NCBI GenBank assembly: GCA_000437515.1
Contig: FR898413.1
Span: 16,267 to 25,027, forward strand
DNA length: 8,761 nt
Direction of reading: 5' to 3'
Source of the DNA: Acidiphilium sp. CAG:727
GTDB taxonomy: Bacteria; Bacillota; Clostridia; Christensenellales; Borkfalkiaceae
The notes below the pieces were generated by a model. The model was not told the DNA's origin. It saw only the letters and a program-made list of their open reading frames with translations, and ran no database searches. Shown here piece after piece: positions 1 through 7,516 of this stretch. Position 1 is the first letter of the stretch, and every line of letters begins with the position of its first letter. Made by a program: the position numbers and the translations under genes.

Positions 1-1
1 C

Positions 2-673
2 GACGTTCAGACGTTGTTCCTTGACGGCGAAGCCGTGTTTATGGTAAACGGAAGTTGGCTTATGAACGAGTCTACAGGTACGAAAAACAATTTCGGCATG
101 ATGAAGATGCCGGTTATAAGTTCTATCGTAGAAAAACTCGAAGATACCGAAATGGACGACGCGACTCTTTCGGAGATAATTTCGGAAGTAGACGCGGGCG
201 CGACGAGCAGCAGCCTTTGCAGCCGGAACGACTTTAACCGCATTAAAGAAGCAAGAAACCTGCTTTATAACAACGCCGCCGAACAATACGTATTCGTTCC
301 CAAATACTCGGTAGCAAAAGAAGGCAGTAAGGAATTTTTGAAATACTTCTATTCCGACGAAGGTCTTGCGAAATTCATGACCGTAACGGGTTTGCCTAAC
401 TCGGCAAGACTTTCCGACGAGAGCAAATTTAACGTAAATACGCTCGATAACTGGCACAAACAGCAGTTCACTCTTTCAAAAGAGATGAACGCGGTTACGA
501 ATACGATAACGAAGTCGAAACTCTTTATCAACAACAATACCAACCAATTTGCGAGCGTTCCTTACGCGCAGTCGCTTTGCGCGGGTAACTCGAAAGACAA
601 ACTCACGGCGGACGGTATATGGAATAAAATCGTCGCTAAAATAAACGAAAACTGGGCGGATTGGTCAAAGTGA
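2..673 (+). CDS. Extracellular sugar-binding protein of an ABC transporter (C-terminal part, 5' truncated)
   Basis: Captures a sugar or oligosaccharide outside the cell and hands it to an ABC permease. The frame is open from the first bases of the window, so the N-terminus, signal peptide and permease context lie upstream; the TTG at position 14 is only an internal codon. Seen in the sequence: the motif FLDGEAVFMVNGSWLMNE, the hallmark of family 1 solute-binding proteins (a 'GE-A-M--NGSW' segment in the ligand cleft), then GMMKMPVI, and the typical late helix set with 'YSVAKEGSKEFLKYFYSDEGLAKF' spread over about residues 98-121 of the visible part, followed by TGLPNSARL. The protein ends WADWSK. 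About 223 residues are visible, roughly half of a normal family member. The stop codon TGA (671-673) overlaps the GTG start of the next gene (670-672), suggesting translational coupling. The substrate cannot be told from the sequence; the neighbours argue for a glycan breakdown product. Family assignment is strong. Confidence 0.88.
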   Translation, partial: DVQTLFLDGEAVFMVNGSWLMNESTGTKNNFGMMKMPVISSIVEKLEDTEMDDATLSEIISEVDAGATSSSLCSRNDFNRIKEARNLLYNNAAEQYVFVPKYSVAKEGSKEFLKYFYSDEGLAKFMTVTGLPNSARLSDESKFNVNTLDNWHKQQFTLSKEMNAVTNTITKSKLFINNNTNQFASVPYAQSLCAGNSKDKLTADGIWNKIVAKINENWADWSK

Positions 674-912
674 AAAAATATAAACTTTTAATAGCCGCCG
701 CGGCTGTTGCCGTCGGCGTGGCAGGAGGTGGCGGCCGGCGTGGCAGGAGCGGGATTATTACCGAACGCCGTTACGGCAAAAGCGGGCTCGTCCGAAGTTT
801 ACATAGCGTCTTCGACGTCGATAGACGATACGAGCATCAACAGCGGCGATTTTTTGACAACGGGCAAAGTCGCTGCCGAAAACGGCAAGGCAAAATTCAA
901 TACTCTTTCTGA
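670..912 (+). other. Frameshifted 5' segment (signal peptide) of the lectin-like surface protein gene
   Basis: GTG at 670, overlapping the previous stop and preceded by a weak GGGCGGA (654-660), opens a reading frame that begins MKKYKLLIAAAAVAVGVAG, a textbook Sec signal peptide start: two lysines then a hydrophobic core. After position 727 this frame turns into an Arg-rich sequence with no protein-like character and stops at 910-912. The secreted protein that should follow continues in another frame (707-2365). As the sequence stands, ribosomes starting here make an 80-residue dead-end product. Removing 22 bases (for example 728-749) joins the signal peptide exactly to AGLLPNAVTAKAGSS, giving a complete signal peptide with an AKA cleavage site. 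I therefore regard 670-2365 as one gene with an in-gene frameshift. It could be natural (phase variation, recent mutation) or an assembly error. Confidence 0.75.
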
Positions 913-2365
913 AAAAGAAAAACTCACGACCAAGACGAAGGCTTTCAACTTAAAAGAATACGGCGTTACGACTCTGCTTGATTTTTCTTCGACGTTAAAC
1001 TTTTCTTCGTTTGCCGAAAACGGAAACTTTTCGATGGCGTTCGGGCTTAATAATCTCAAAAACGAAACGGGCGCGGAAGATTCTTTCGCGGTTAAAGTGA
1101 ATTACGATTCCGCAAGCAAGAAATTTTCGATAGGCGTTTCGGAGTATACGAAAGACGGAGAAATCTCCGTTTACGCACCCACGGTAATAGGCGCGATAAA
1201 AATCAACCGCGACGTTACTTTCAAAGTTTTCGTCGATACGGACTGCAATCTTACCGTTTCGGTGTTGCCGACCGGCGCGAGTTCCGAAACCAAACTCGTT
1301 TCGGGGTACGGGCTTAACGTCAATCCCGAAGGATATATTTCTTATATTTCGAGCGGCAGAAACGAAATAACGCTTTCCGATCCGCAAATTCTCGTCTACG
1401 AGTACGACGCGCCCGAAACTATCGATTATACCGAAACTTTCGATAAAAACGGATATAACTCGAACGTGTTTTACAGCGCGAGTACGGCTTCGCCGATAAC
1501 TCCGTCTTCGCTTTCGGTCGAAAACGGCGCGCTCAGATTTAAGAATACCGCGGCGGCGTATATCTCTACGCGTTATAAATATTCGAATTTCGAACTCTCT
1601 TTCGATATAACGGACATGGCGAGAACGGCTACTTTCGACGATAACGGCAACGTGGTTTCGCTTATAAATTCCTGGTTCGGAATCGCGTTCGGAGTGAACT
1701 CGATAGACGAAGCCCCCGATACCACGACGAGATATTCTACGTGGTTACAACTCGGAAGAGTCGTGCCGGGCGTCGAAAATTTCGTTAAACCCGCGAACGT
1801 GCATTATATGCTGTGGGATAACAACGGTAACTGGAATAACGTAACGGATCCGCAATATATGACCGATTTCAACCCGTGGAGTACGAAGTACGACGGGGAA
1901 GTCATTAACGTAAAATTCGCCGTAACCGACGGGCTCGTTGAATTGTTTATGAAAACAGACGGTGATCCCGACTGGGGCGAACCGTATTTTACGTACGATT
2001 TCGGAAAGGTAAAAACGGGTTACGTGCGTATCTTTACGGCGGGCAACACGGGTATCGAAACGAAAGGCATCGAATATAACGACGTGGGCAATTTCACGAT
2101 AGACAATCTGTCGATAAAAGACACCGATCACGAAAACGCGAAAACGTTATTGCCGACTCCCGAATATAAGTCCAATCTGTGGGTGAAAACTCCCGATTAC
2201 GACTATAAGACGAAGCCCGACGATAAAGACCTTATAGGCAATAAAATTTCGAGCGGCGATATGAACGGCAGTTCGGCAAAGAGCGGTTGCGCTTCTTCGG
2301 TCGGGCTATCGCTACCCTTAATCGCGCTCGCGGCGATTCCGTTTATCAAGAGAAAGAAAAAATGA
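707..2365 (+). CDS. Lectin-like cell-surface protein with two LamG/concanavalin-type domains and a C-terminal membrane tail
   Basis: Probably a surface carbohydrate-binding protein; no catalytic motif is recognised. The frame opens at a TTG at 707 that has no ribosome site, so it is not the natural start; the real start is GTG 670 in another frame (see the frameshift entry). After the signal-peptide remnant ending AKA (about residue 26), residues about 55-225 form a beta-rich domain with aromatic/Asn/Gly strands (FSMAFGLNN, VTFKVFVDTD). Residues about 240-480 form a second, longer one (DYTETFDKNG, FELSFDI, WFGIAFGV, GNFTIDNLSI). Both resemble LamG-like or DUF1080-like jelly-roll folds; this is judged by pattern, not a search. 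A charged linker leads to a tripartite tail: SGCASS around Cys528, a hydrophobic stretch (LPLIALAAIPF) and KRKKK. There is no LPXTG, so sortase anchoring is not supported. The last codons, coding for RKKK, also supply the purine-rich region before the next start, which overlaps the stop by four bases. Confidence 0.72.
   Translation: MPSAWQEVAAGVAGAGLLPNAVTAKAGSSEVYIASSTSIDDTSINSGDFLTTGKVAAENGKAKFNTLSEKEKLTTKTKAFNLKEYGVTTLLDFSSTLNFSSFAENGNFSMAFGLNNLKNETGAEDSFAVKVNYDSASKKFSIGVSEYTKDGEISVYAPTVIGAIKINRDVTFKVFVDTDCNLTVSVLPTGASSETKLVSGYGLNVNPEGYISYISSGRNEITLSDPQILVYEYDAPETIDYTETFDKNGYNSNVFYSASTASPITPSSLSVENGALRFKNTAAAYISTRYKYSNFELSFDITDMARTATFDDNGNVVSLINSWFGIAFGVNSIDEAPDTTTRYSTWLQLGRVVPGVENFVKPANVHYMLWDNNGNWNNVTDPQYMTDFNPWSTKYDGEVINVKFAVTDGLVELFMKTDGDPDWGEPYFTYDFGKVKTGYVRIFTAGNTGIETKGIEYNDVGNFTIDNLSIKDTDHENAKTLLPTPEYKSNLWVKTPDYDYKTKPDDKDLIGNKISSGDMNGSSAKSGCASSVGLSLPLIALAAIPFIKRKKK
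714..749 (+). repeat. 14-bp direct repeat causing a 22-bp frame-breaking insertion
   Basis: CGGCGTGGCAGGAG occurs at 714-727 and again, identically, at 736-749, separated by the 8 bases GTGGCGGC. The period is 22 bp, which is not a multiple of three, so one copy more or less switches the reading frame of the surface-protein gene. Loss of one repeat plus the spacer restores a perfect signal peptide. A related pentamer GTGGC occurs at 718, 728 and 740, so the insertion looks like an imperfect local duplication. Direct repeats of this length and spacing are known to delete by strand slippage during replication. Confidence 0.85.
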
Positions 2366-4050
2366 AGAAGTTTTTAATCTTGTTGTTAAGTTTGGTATTT
2401 TTATTCTCTTGTTCGGCTTTTGCGGTCGGATGTAAAGAGAAAACGAAAACGCCCGCTTCTACCGAAGAACCGGGTAAGACCGACGACCCGTCCGATCTGG
2501 GCGAAGACCCCGGCGATGACGACGATCCGCCCGTAGTCGAAAAATTAGAAATAACGGGTCCCGAAGACGGCGTTTACGGCTATACTCAAAAGTTGAGAAA
2601 TTATCTTACGGCGCCGGGCGACGACGTAAAAGTTTCCGATTACGCCACAGAAAGCGGCGAAGACGAAGCCTACGATAAAATTCAGATCAAGTGGGAAAGT
2701 AATCTCGAAAACGTAGAAGAGTACGAGATAGAATTTGGTTTGAAAGACGACTTTTCGGACGCCGAAAAGCAAACTATGTCGGCTACGTCGAGAAAACTCA
2801 ACGTCTACAATCTTTATAAGGATTCGACCTACAACGTCAGAGTTACCGCCGTAAGAAAAGCGGGTAATAAGTCGGCTACGGCAACTTTCAAGACCACGGA
2901 TATCGGTCCGAGAGTTATGAAAATCGGCGGACTGTGCAACGTAAGAGATCTCGGCGGATATAAGACCGAAAGCGGAAAGACTACCGTTCAGGGCAAGATT
3001 TTTCGCGGTGGGCAACTTTCGCAGAACGCCAACTGGTCCGTGTACGACAATATCGTCCTTAACGCCGCAGGCAAGAAGTATATGAGTGAAGTTCTCGGCG
3101 TAAAGACCGACTTCGATCTTCGTAGTCAAGCGGAAAATAAAGGTTTAACGAAAAGCCCTATCCCGAACGCCAGACTCGAATACTACGACGTAGGCGGTTA
3201 TTTGTCTGCGTTTACCGACGCGGCGGGATATAAAAAGGTGTTTTCCGCGCTTGCCGACGAAACTCGTTACCCCGTCTATATTCACTGTACGGGCGGAGCG
3301 GACAGAACGGGAACGGTAAGTTTTCTTATTAACGCGCTTTTGGGCGTTGACGAAAAAACTCTTATTCAGGACTACGAAATCACTTCTTTTTCGGCGTTCG
3401 GTATGAGAAATAAAGAAAGTACGACGTATCAGTTCACTCCGTTTATGAATAAGTTGAAGTCCGATTACAAGGGCGATACGCTTTCCAAAAAGGTTGAAAA
3501 CTATCTTTTGTCGATAGGCGTTACCGAAACCGAGATTTACAACGTAAAGGCGATTATGTTCGGAGAACCGACGAGGGATCTTCCCGCTCCGCCCGAAACG
3601 GTAACGCTCGATTCGGACAACTTAACGTATACTTACGACGGAGTCGCGGGGTACGGTAAAACGTTTAATTTCGACGTTCAGAGCCTTACCTATGCCGACG
3701 GAAACAACGACGGCGGAACGTATTTTATGATCGGCAGTTACGGAGTTTATTTCCGCGGCGGCTTGTTCAGGCTTGCGTATAATAACGGCGGAGTTTTCGC
3801 AGAACCTGCGAAAAGGGTCGAATTGTCGACTTACGATCACACGAAGTTTAATGCGGGCGTAAAACTCGGCATAGAAATAACGATAAAGAACGAAACGACG
3901 GTAACGATAAAACTCTATATAAACGGCGAATCGCTCGGACAAGAAGTCGACGTAGCCAGACTTACGGACGAAATTTCTTCCGACGAGGCGAACGCGGTCG
4001 TAAGGATAAACCAAAGTTACGTAAAAGAAATCGTTTTGATTAAAGGATAA
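2362..4050 (+). CDS. Exported lipoprotein phosphatase: FN3-like + Y_phosphatase3 (LipA/MptpB-like) + beta-rich C-terminal domain
   Basis: Predicted phosphatase acting on the outer surface of the membrane. ATG 2362 is chosen because it starts a lipoprotein signal (MKKFLILLLSLVFLFSC..., lipobox AVGC with Cys24; Cys17 in LFSC is an alternative) and overlaps the previous stop as ATGA; upstream in-frame starts have no such signal. After an acidic, Pro-rich linker (about 25-58) comes an FN3-like segment (about 107-187, starting IQIKWES). The phosphatase domain (about 188-410) shows NVRDLGGY at 193-200, GKIFRGGQL, TDFDLRS, and the catalytic CX5R loop HCTGGADRTG with Cys309 and Arg315. Bacterial relatives such as Listeria LipA and mycobacterial MptpB dephosphorylate phosphotyrosine and phosphoinositides; their loop usually has Lys before Asp-Arg, here Ala. 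A C-terminal domain of about 150 residues (415-562) is beta-rich and lectin-like by pattern (FRGGLFRLAYNNGG). The 562-residue length is well above the roughly 280-320 usual for the bare phosphatase. Substrate unknown. Confidence 0.85.
   Translation: MKKFLILLLSLVFLFSCSAFAVGCKEKTKTPASTEEPGKTDDPSDLGEDPGDDDDPPVVEKLEITGPEDGVYGYTQKLRNYLTAPGDDVKVSDYATESGEDEAYDKIQIKWESNLENVEEYEIEFGLKDDFSDAEKQTMSATSRKLNVYNLYKDSTYNVRVTAVRKAGNKSATATFKTTDIGPRVMKIGGLCNVRDLGGYKTESGKTTVQGKIFRGGQLSQNANWSVYDNIVLNAAGKKYMSEVLGVKTDFDLRSQAENKGLTKSPIPNARLEYYDVGGYLSAFTDAAGYKKVFSALADETRYPVYIHCTGGADRTGTVSFLINALLGVDEKTLIQDYEITSFSAFGMRNKESTTYQFTPFMNKLKSDYKGDTLSKKVENYLLSIGVTETEIYNVKAIMFGEPTRDLPAPPETVTLDSDNLTYTYDGVAGYGKTFNFDVQSLTYADGNNDGGTYFMIGSYGVYFRGGLFRLAYNNGGVFAEPAKRVELSTYDHTKFNAGVKLGIEITIKNETTVTIKLYINGESLGQEVDVARLTDEISSDEANAVVRINQSYVKEIVLIKG
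4042..4047 (+). promoter_or_regulatory. Ribosome binding site of the glycosidase-like lipoprotein gene
   Basis: AAAGGA lies 9 bases before ATG 4057 and inside the last codons of the upstream phosphatase gene. It fixes the start used for the next gene, which then begins directly with a lipoprotein signal peptide. Confidence 0.65.
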
Positions 4051-4056
4051 AGATAT

Positions 4057-5619
4057 ATGAATAAAAAAATAATTTCCGCGTCTTTGGCGGCGTTTGTCGC
4101 GCTCGGCTGTACGCTCGGTTGTAAGGGCAAAAGCAATAACGACGGAAGCGCCGCGGTAAAAGGCGACGTAAAACTCTATACGGACGGTATGGCGTACTCG
4201 CAAAGCGCGGCGCGCGAAGAAAAAGAAGTGTATTCGCTCTATTACGAATATCTGGGCGGGGCGGGCGTTATGCCGATAGGCGGTTTCTACGTTCCGCACG
4301 CTTCGGGCGGCAGTACCGACGGCAACGCGAAGCCCGATTTGCTTACCGATTATTATTTCGACGCGCTTGAAAAAGCGGGCATAAACACCTTATTCTATTC
4401 TCCGGACCGTTGGACGACGGGCGGCTCGAACACGAATATCAAAAAGGCGCTCGACCTATGCGAAAAGTACGGTCTGGGCTACTACGTAGATACGTATTAC
4501 GTGCTCGGTCAACTCGGTACGCGTACCGAAAAATATCCGATTGAGAACATGGAACTCGCCACCGAAGCGGGTAAACAAAAATTATCGCAGATTATAGACG
4601 ATATTCTCGACGACGGTAAGGGTGGCAAACGTAATTGCGTTCTCGGTATACTCGGCGTAGACGAACCGTTTACCGAACAATTGCCAAACTTAGGCGTTCT
4701 GCACGACGCGTTTTATTCGCTTGAAAATACGCGAGGAATGGACGTTTACATCAATTCGATAGGTTACTGGGCAGGCGAAAACAACTTCTGGGGATATTCC
4801 GATCCGATAGGCTTCGACGAATATCTTCAAAAGTATTTCAAACTCGTTCAGCCGACGATGCTTTCGGTAACGCAATATCCGTATACTTCCGCTAAAACAC
4901 CGGAAACGACCGTCGTGTCGCTTCTTAACGACATGCTTTCGGTTTACCGAAAATACGCTAATCAATACGGCGTTCCGTTCTGGCGTATGTTGCAGGCGGG
5001 CGGACAATGGAACGACACCGCGGAATGGATTCCGTCGGTAGACCCCTATCCGAGCGAAGGCGAACTTTTATACGACGTAAACTCGTCGCTTGCCTACGGC
5101 GCGAAAGCGATAGAGTATTTCCCGCTCGTTCAGCCTTATTATTTCGCTCAACAGGAAGGCGGTACTTACGATTTCAACCGTTGCGGACTTATCGGCGCGG
5201 ACGGTAACTTAACTCAATGGTATTATTACGCCAAAAGAGCGAACGAACAAGTCGCCGCCGTGGACGAATATCTCATGAACGCGATGAACGAAGGCGTTAT
5301 CGTACACGGTAAAACCGCGAACGACGCCATCGTAAAGAACGGCAAACCCGGCGAAGAGATAATTTCAAGCGGTAAATATTACGAACTTACGGGCGTTACG
5401 GGCGACGATTGCGTAGTTGGTTGTTTCAACTATAAGGGCAAAACCGCGCTTTACGTCGTAAACTATAACCGCAAAGAAAAAGCGAAAGTAACTCTTTCGT
5501 TCGATAAAAAGAATTACAGATATACCGTTATTCAAAGAGCCGTCGGAGCGGACGTGGTAGGCGGAAGCATTCCGCTCACACTCGACGCGGGCGAAGGCGC
5601 GCTCATAGTGCTTAACTGA
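4057..5619 (+). CDS. Lipoprotein with glycoside-hydrolase-like (beta/alpha)8 barrel
   Basis: Probable surface-anchored glycosidase of unassigned family (520 residues). The N-terminus MNKKIISASLAAFVALGC carries two candidate lipobox cysteines, Cys18 (ALGC) and Cys22 (TLGC), followed by a Gly/Ser/Asn linker. The barrel region (about 65-400) has the look of clan GH-A enzymes: MPIGGFYVPHA, 'YFDALEKAGINTLFYSPDRW' (strand-helix with the usual 'AGIN'), CEKYGLGYYVDTYY, ILGVDEPF with Asp202-Glu203 at the end of a central strand, SVTQYPY, PFWRMLQAGGQW, and GAKAIEYFPLVQP with Glu353. Glu203 and Glu353, about 150 residues apart, are plausible acid/base and nucleophile; the Asp-Glu pair also recalls the GH123/GH20 mechanism. 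This is inference. A C-terminal beta-sandwich (about 440-520, ending GEGALIVLN) is common in such enzymes. It lies 6 bases after the phosphatase gene and 11 before the DUF4838-type gene, so the three are probably co-translated. Beta-galactosidase-like (GH42-type) is one alternative name; activity and substrate are not shown. Confidence 0.72.
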   Translation: MNKKIISASLAAFVALGCTLGCKGKSNNDGSAAVKGDVKLYTDGMAYSQSAAREEKEVYSLYYEYLGGAGVMPIGGFYVPHASGGSTDGNAKPDLLTDYYFDALEKAGINTLFYSPDRWTTGGSNTNIKKALDLCEKYGLGYYVDTYYVLGQLGTRTEKYPIENMELATEAGKQKLSQIIDDILDDGKGGKRNCVLGILGVDEPFTEQLPNLGVLHDAFYSLENTRGMDVYINSIGYWAGENNFWGYSDPIGFDEYLQKYFKLVQPTMLSVTQYPYTSAKTPETTVVSLLNDMLSVYRKYANQYGVPFWRMLQAGGQWNDTAEWIPSVDPYPSEGELLYDVNSSLAYGAKAIEYFPLVQPYYFAQQEGGTYDFNRCGLIGADGNLTQWYYYAKRANEQVAAVDEYLMNAMNEGVIVHGKTANDAIVKNGKPGEEIISSGKYYELTGVTGDDCVVGCFNYKGKTALYVVNYNRKEKAKVTLSFDKKNYRYTVIQRAVGADVVGGSIPLTLDAGEGALIVLN

Positions 5620-5630
5620 ACCAATTTAAG

Positions 5631-7502
5631 ATGAATTTTAAGAACATAATCATTCCTTCGGCGGCGGACGACTGCGTCGTTTACGCCGCCGGAAAATTAA
5701 AAGAATACATTACGAAAGTTACGGGCGTTACGCTTGGTATTTCGACCGTAAAAGGCGACGGAAACTATTTTTCTATCGGTAAAGCGGCTGATATAAGCGA
5801 TGCCGATTACGAAGCGTTTGCCGCGGATATAAAGGGCGACGGTTACGGAATTTTCGGTCGCAACGGTAATATATACCTCGTCGCGAAAACGAGCAGAGGA
5901 CTTATGTATTCCGCGTACGGCTACGTTGAAAAATATCTCGGCGTAAGATTTCTGACCGCCGAAGCCGAATATATCCCGAGCGGCGATATCGTCGTTCCGG
6001 AAAAAGATTTCGTTACCAATCCGGACTTCGCTATGCGAACTTATCTCGTCGGCGACACGTTTCAGGAACACGCCGATTTCGACCATATCGCAAGAACGGG
6101 CGTGGTAGATTTGTTTACCGCCGTAGACGAACGGCACGGCGGACAGAAAAAGGTCTACGGCAGACACTGTAACCACAACTTTCACTTCTATTGTCCGTTT
6201 GAAGTTTACGGCAATAAGCACCCCGAATTGTACAGGTTTTTCTACGTAAACGGGCAGATAACGCCGACGATAGATTTAACGAGCGGTATTACCGACGACG
6301 GAAAGTTGGACGAAAGTATCGACGTAAGCGTTGCTAAAATCGTTATTTCGGAGATGAAAAAAGATCTCGAAAAATTCCCCGAAGCCGAAGTGTTTTGTTT
6401 TACGCAGGAAGACGGAGAATACTATTTCGACAGCGATAAAAACAGGGAACTCGAAAAGAAGTATAAACGCAGCGGCATACTCATTCGTTTTTGCAACGTC
6501 GTCGTAAGAGAACTGAATAAGTACCTTAAGGAAAGCGGTTCGAAGCGGAAAATCAAACTGATGACTTTTGCTTACGATTACGCAAAAGAAGCGCCCGTAA
6601 AGTGTGAAAACGGGAAATTCGTTCCGATAGACGACACGGTTAAAGCCGACGAAAATATCGTTATTCAACTTGCGCTTTTCAGAAACGGTTATTATAGTTA
6701 TTTTTCGGATAAACAATACCGTCATATCGAAAAAGCGTTCGCCGAATGGCGTTGTATTGCCGACGAGTTCTGGTTCTGGGGTTACGACATCAACTTCCAC
6801 CGCTATCTTGCGTATTACGATTCGATCGGAAATATTTCGGACAGCGTTCGCGGCTTTAAGGAAAGGGGGATAACGTATCTCTGCATAAACGGCAATTACG
6901 AAACCCGAAGAATATGGCATAGCAATATCCGCGCGTACGTTTATCGTAAGTGTATGTGGGATACGTCGCTCGATTGTAACGACTTGGCGGACGAATATAT
7001 CGGTCTTTACTATAAAGAAGGCGCTGCCGCCGTCAGAGCCGTAATGGATTTGTTCCACGAAAACAATCTTAAAAGAGAAGCGGCGGGCGAATGGGTCAGG
7101 TGCGAAAACTTCGGCACTGACGAGCGTCCCGAGGGTAATCCCGTAAAATTACTCTATAAGGCGATTAACCTTATAGAAAACGGGGAAAACGCCGTTAAAA
7201 ATTCGGATGAAAGCGCCGATGAAAAACGCGAACTTTTAAGAAGACTTACAGAAGTTAAGGCGACTCCGCTTATGCTTTTGTACGATAACTTTTATTTCTA
7301 TTATCCCGACGCTTCGGACGAAGAATATCAAAAAGCAAAGAAGGGGTTTTTCGATGCGGCGGAAGAAGCGGGCATAGACTACGTAGCCGAAAAATGGACT
7401 TTGCGGCAGTATGCGAACGAAGCGGGAACTTCCGAAAAATTCGTTAAACTCGGCGAAAAAGACGAACGCTACGACAGACCCGCCGAATGTCTGTCAAAAT
7501 AA
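5631..7502 (+). CDS. DUF4838-type protein with GH67/GH20b-like N-terminal domain, no signal peptide
   Basis: Probably acts on uronic acid- or amino-sugar-containing glycans, by relation to alpha-glucuronidase and hexosaminidase-type folds; no activity is proven for most DUF4838 proteins. Residues 1-130 follow the 'accessory' domain of GH67/GH20: IIIPSAADDCVVYAAGKLKEY, a substrate-fold 'YFSIGKA', then 'GIFGRNGNIYLVAKTSRGLMYSAYGYVEKYLGVRFL', where the GR-G-YAYGF-like segment and LGVRF are diagnostic. The barrel part has HCNHNFH (His179, His182, His185), KHPELY (His197-Pro-Glu199), and FTQEDGEYY (Glu260-Asp261) where family members often show a polar or acidic motif, then FWFWGYDINFHRYLAYY. It starts MNFKNIIIPSA directly with the enzyme fold, and an in-frame stop at 5613-5615 excludes an upstream extension, so it looks cytoplasmic while its neighbours are exported. 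The start has only a poor ribosome site (TTTAAG immediately before ATG). Length, 623 residues, is normal for this group. It would suit intracellular processing of imported oligosaccharides. Confidence 0.8.
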   Translation: MNFKNIIIPSAADDCVVYAAGKLKEYITKVTGVTLGISTVKGDGNYFSIGKAADISDADYEAFAADIKGDGYGIFGRNGNIYLVAKTSRGLMYSAYGYVEKYLGVRFLTAEAEYIPSGDIVVPEKDFVTNPDFAMRTYLVGDTFQEHADFDHIARTGVVDLFTAVDERHGGQKKVYGRHCNHNFHFYCPFEVYGNKHPELYRFFYVNGQITPTIDLTSGITDDGKLDESIDVSVAKIVISEMKKDLEKFPEAEVFCFTQEDGEYYFDSDKNRELEKKYKRSGILIRFCNVVVRELNKYLKESGSKRKIKLMTFAYDYAKEAPVKCENGKFVPIDDTVKADENIVIQLALFRNGYYSYFSDKQYRHIEKAFAEWRCIADEFWFWGYDINFHRYLAYYDSIGNISDSVRGFKERGITYLCINGNYETRRIWHSNIRAYVYRKCMWDTSLDCNDLADEYIGLYYKEGAAAVRAVMDLFHENNLKREAAGEWVRCENFGTDERPEGNPVKLLYKAINLIENGENAVKNSDESADEKRELLRRLTEVKATPLMLLYDNFYFYYPDASDEEYQKAKKGFFDAAEEAGIDYVAEKWTLRQYANEAGTSEKFVKLGEKDERYDRPAECLSK

Positions 7503-7507
7503 GAAAA

Positions 7508-7514
7508 GAGGGAA
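7508..7514 (+). promoter_or_regulatory. Strong ribosome binding site before the broken lipoprotein start
   Basis: GAGGGAA ends just upstream of ATG 7517 and is the best Shine-Dalgarno match in the window. It marks ATG 7517 as the intended start of the second phosphatase gene, even though that frame ends after four codons (MKKS, then TAA at 7529-7531). Confidence 0.65.
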
Positions 7515-7516
7515 GT

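Noticed and set aside
2312..2326. LPLIA as a sortase LPXTG site
   Set aside because: It lies inside the hydrophobic segment and lacks the T-G; no sortase motif is present.
2287..2361. Longer start for the first phosphatase (25 extra residues)
   Set aside because: The extra part is a frame shadow of the preceding gene; ATG 2362 starts a proper lipoprotein signal and overlaps the stop as ATGA.
3622..4299. A 225-codon minus-strand open frame across the phosphatase/glycosidase junction
   Set aside because: Arg/Tyr/Phe-rich shadow of two well-supported plus-strand genes.
6276..7058. A 260-codon minus-strand open frame inside the DUF4838-type gene
   Set aside because: It lies wholly antisense to a gene with recognisable motifs, has no ribosome site, and its Phe/Arg/Val-rich translation shows no domain.
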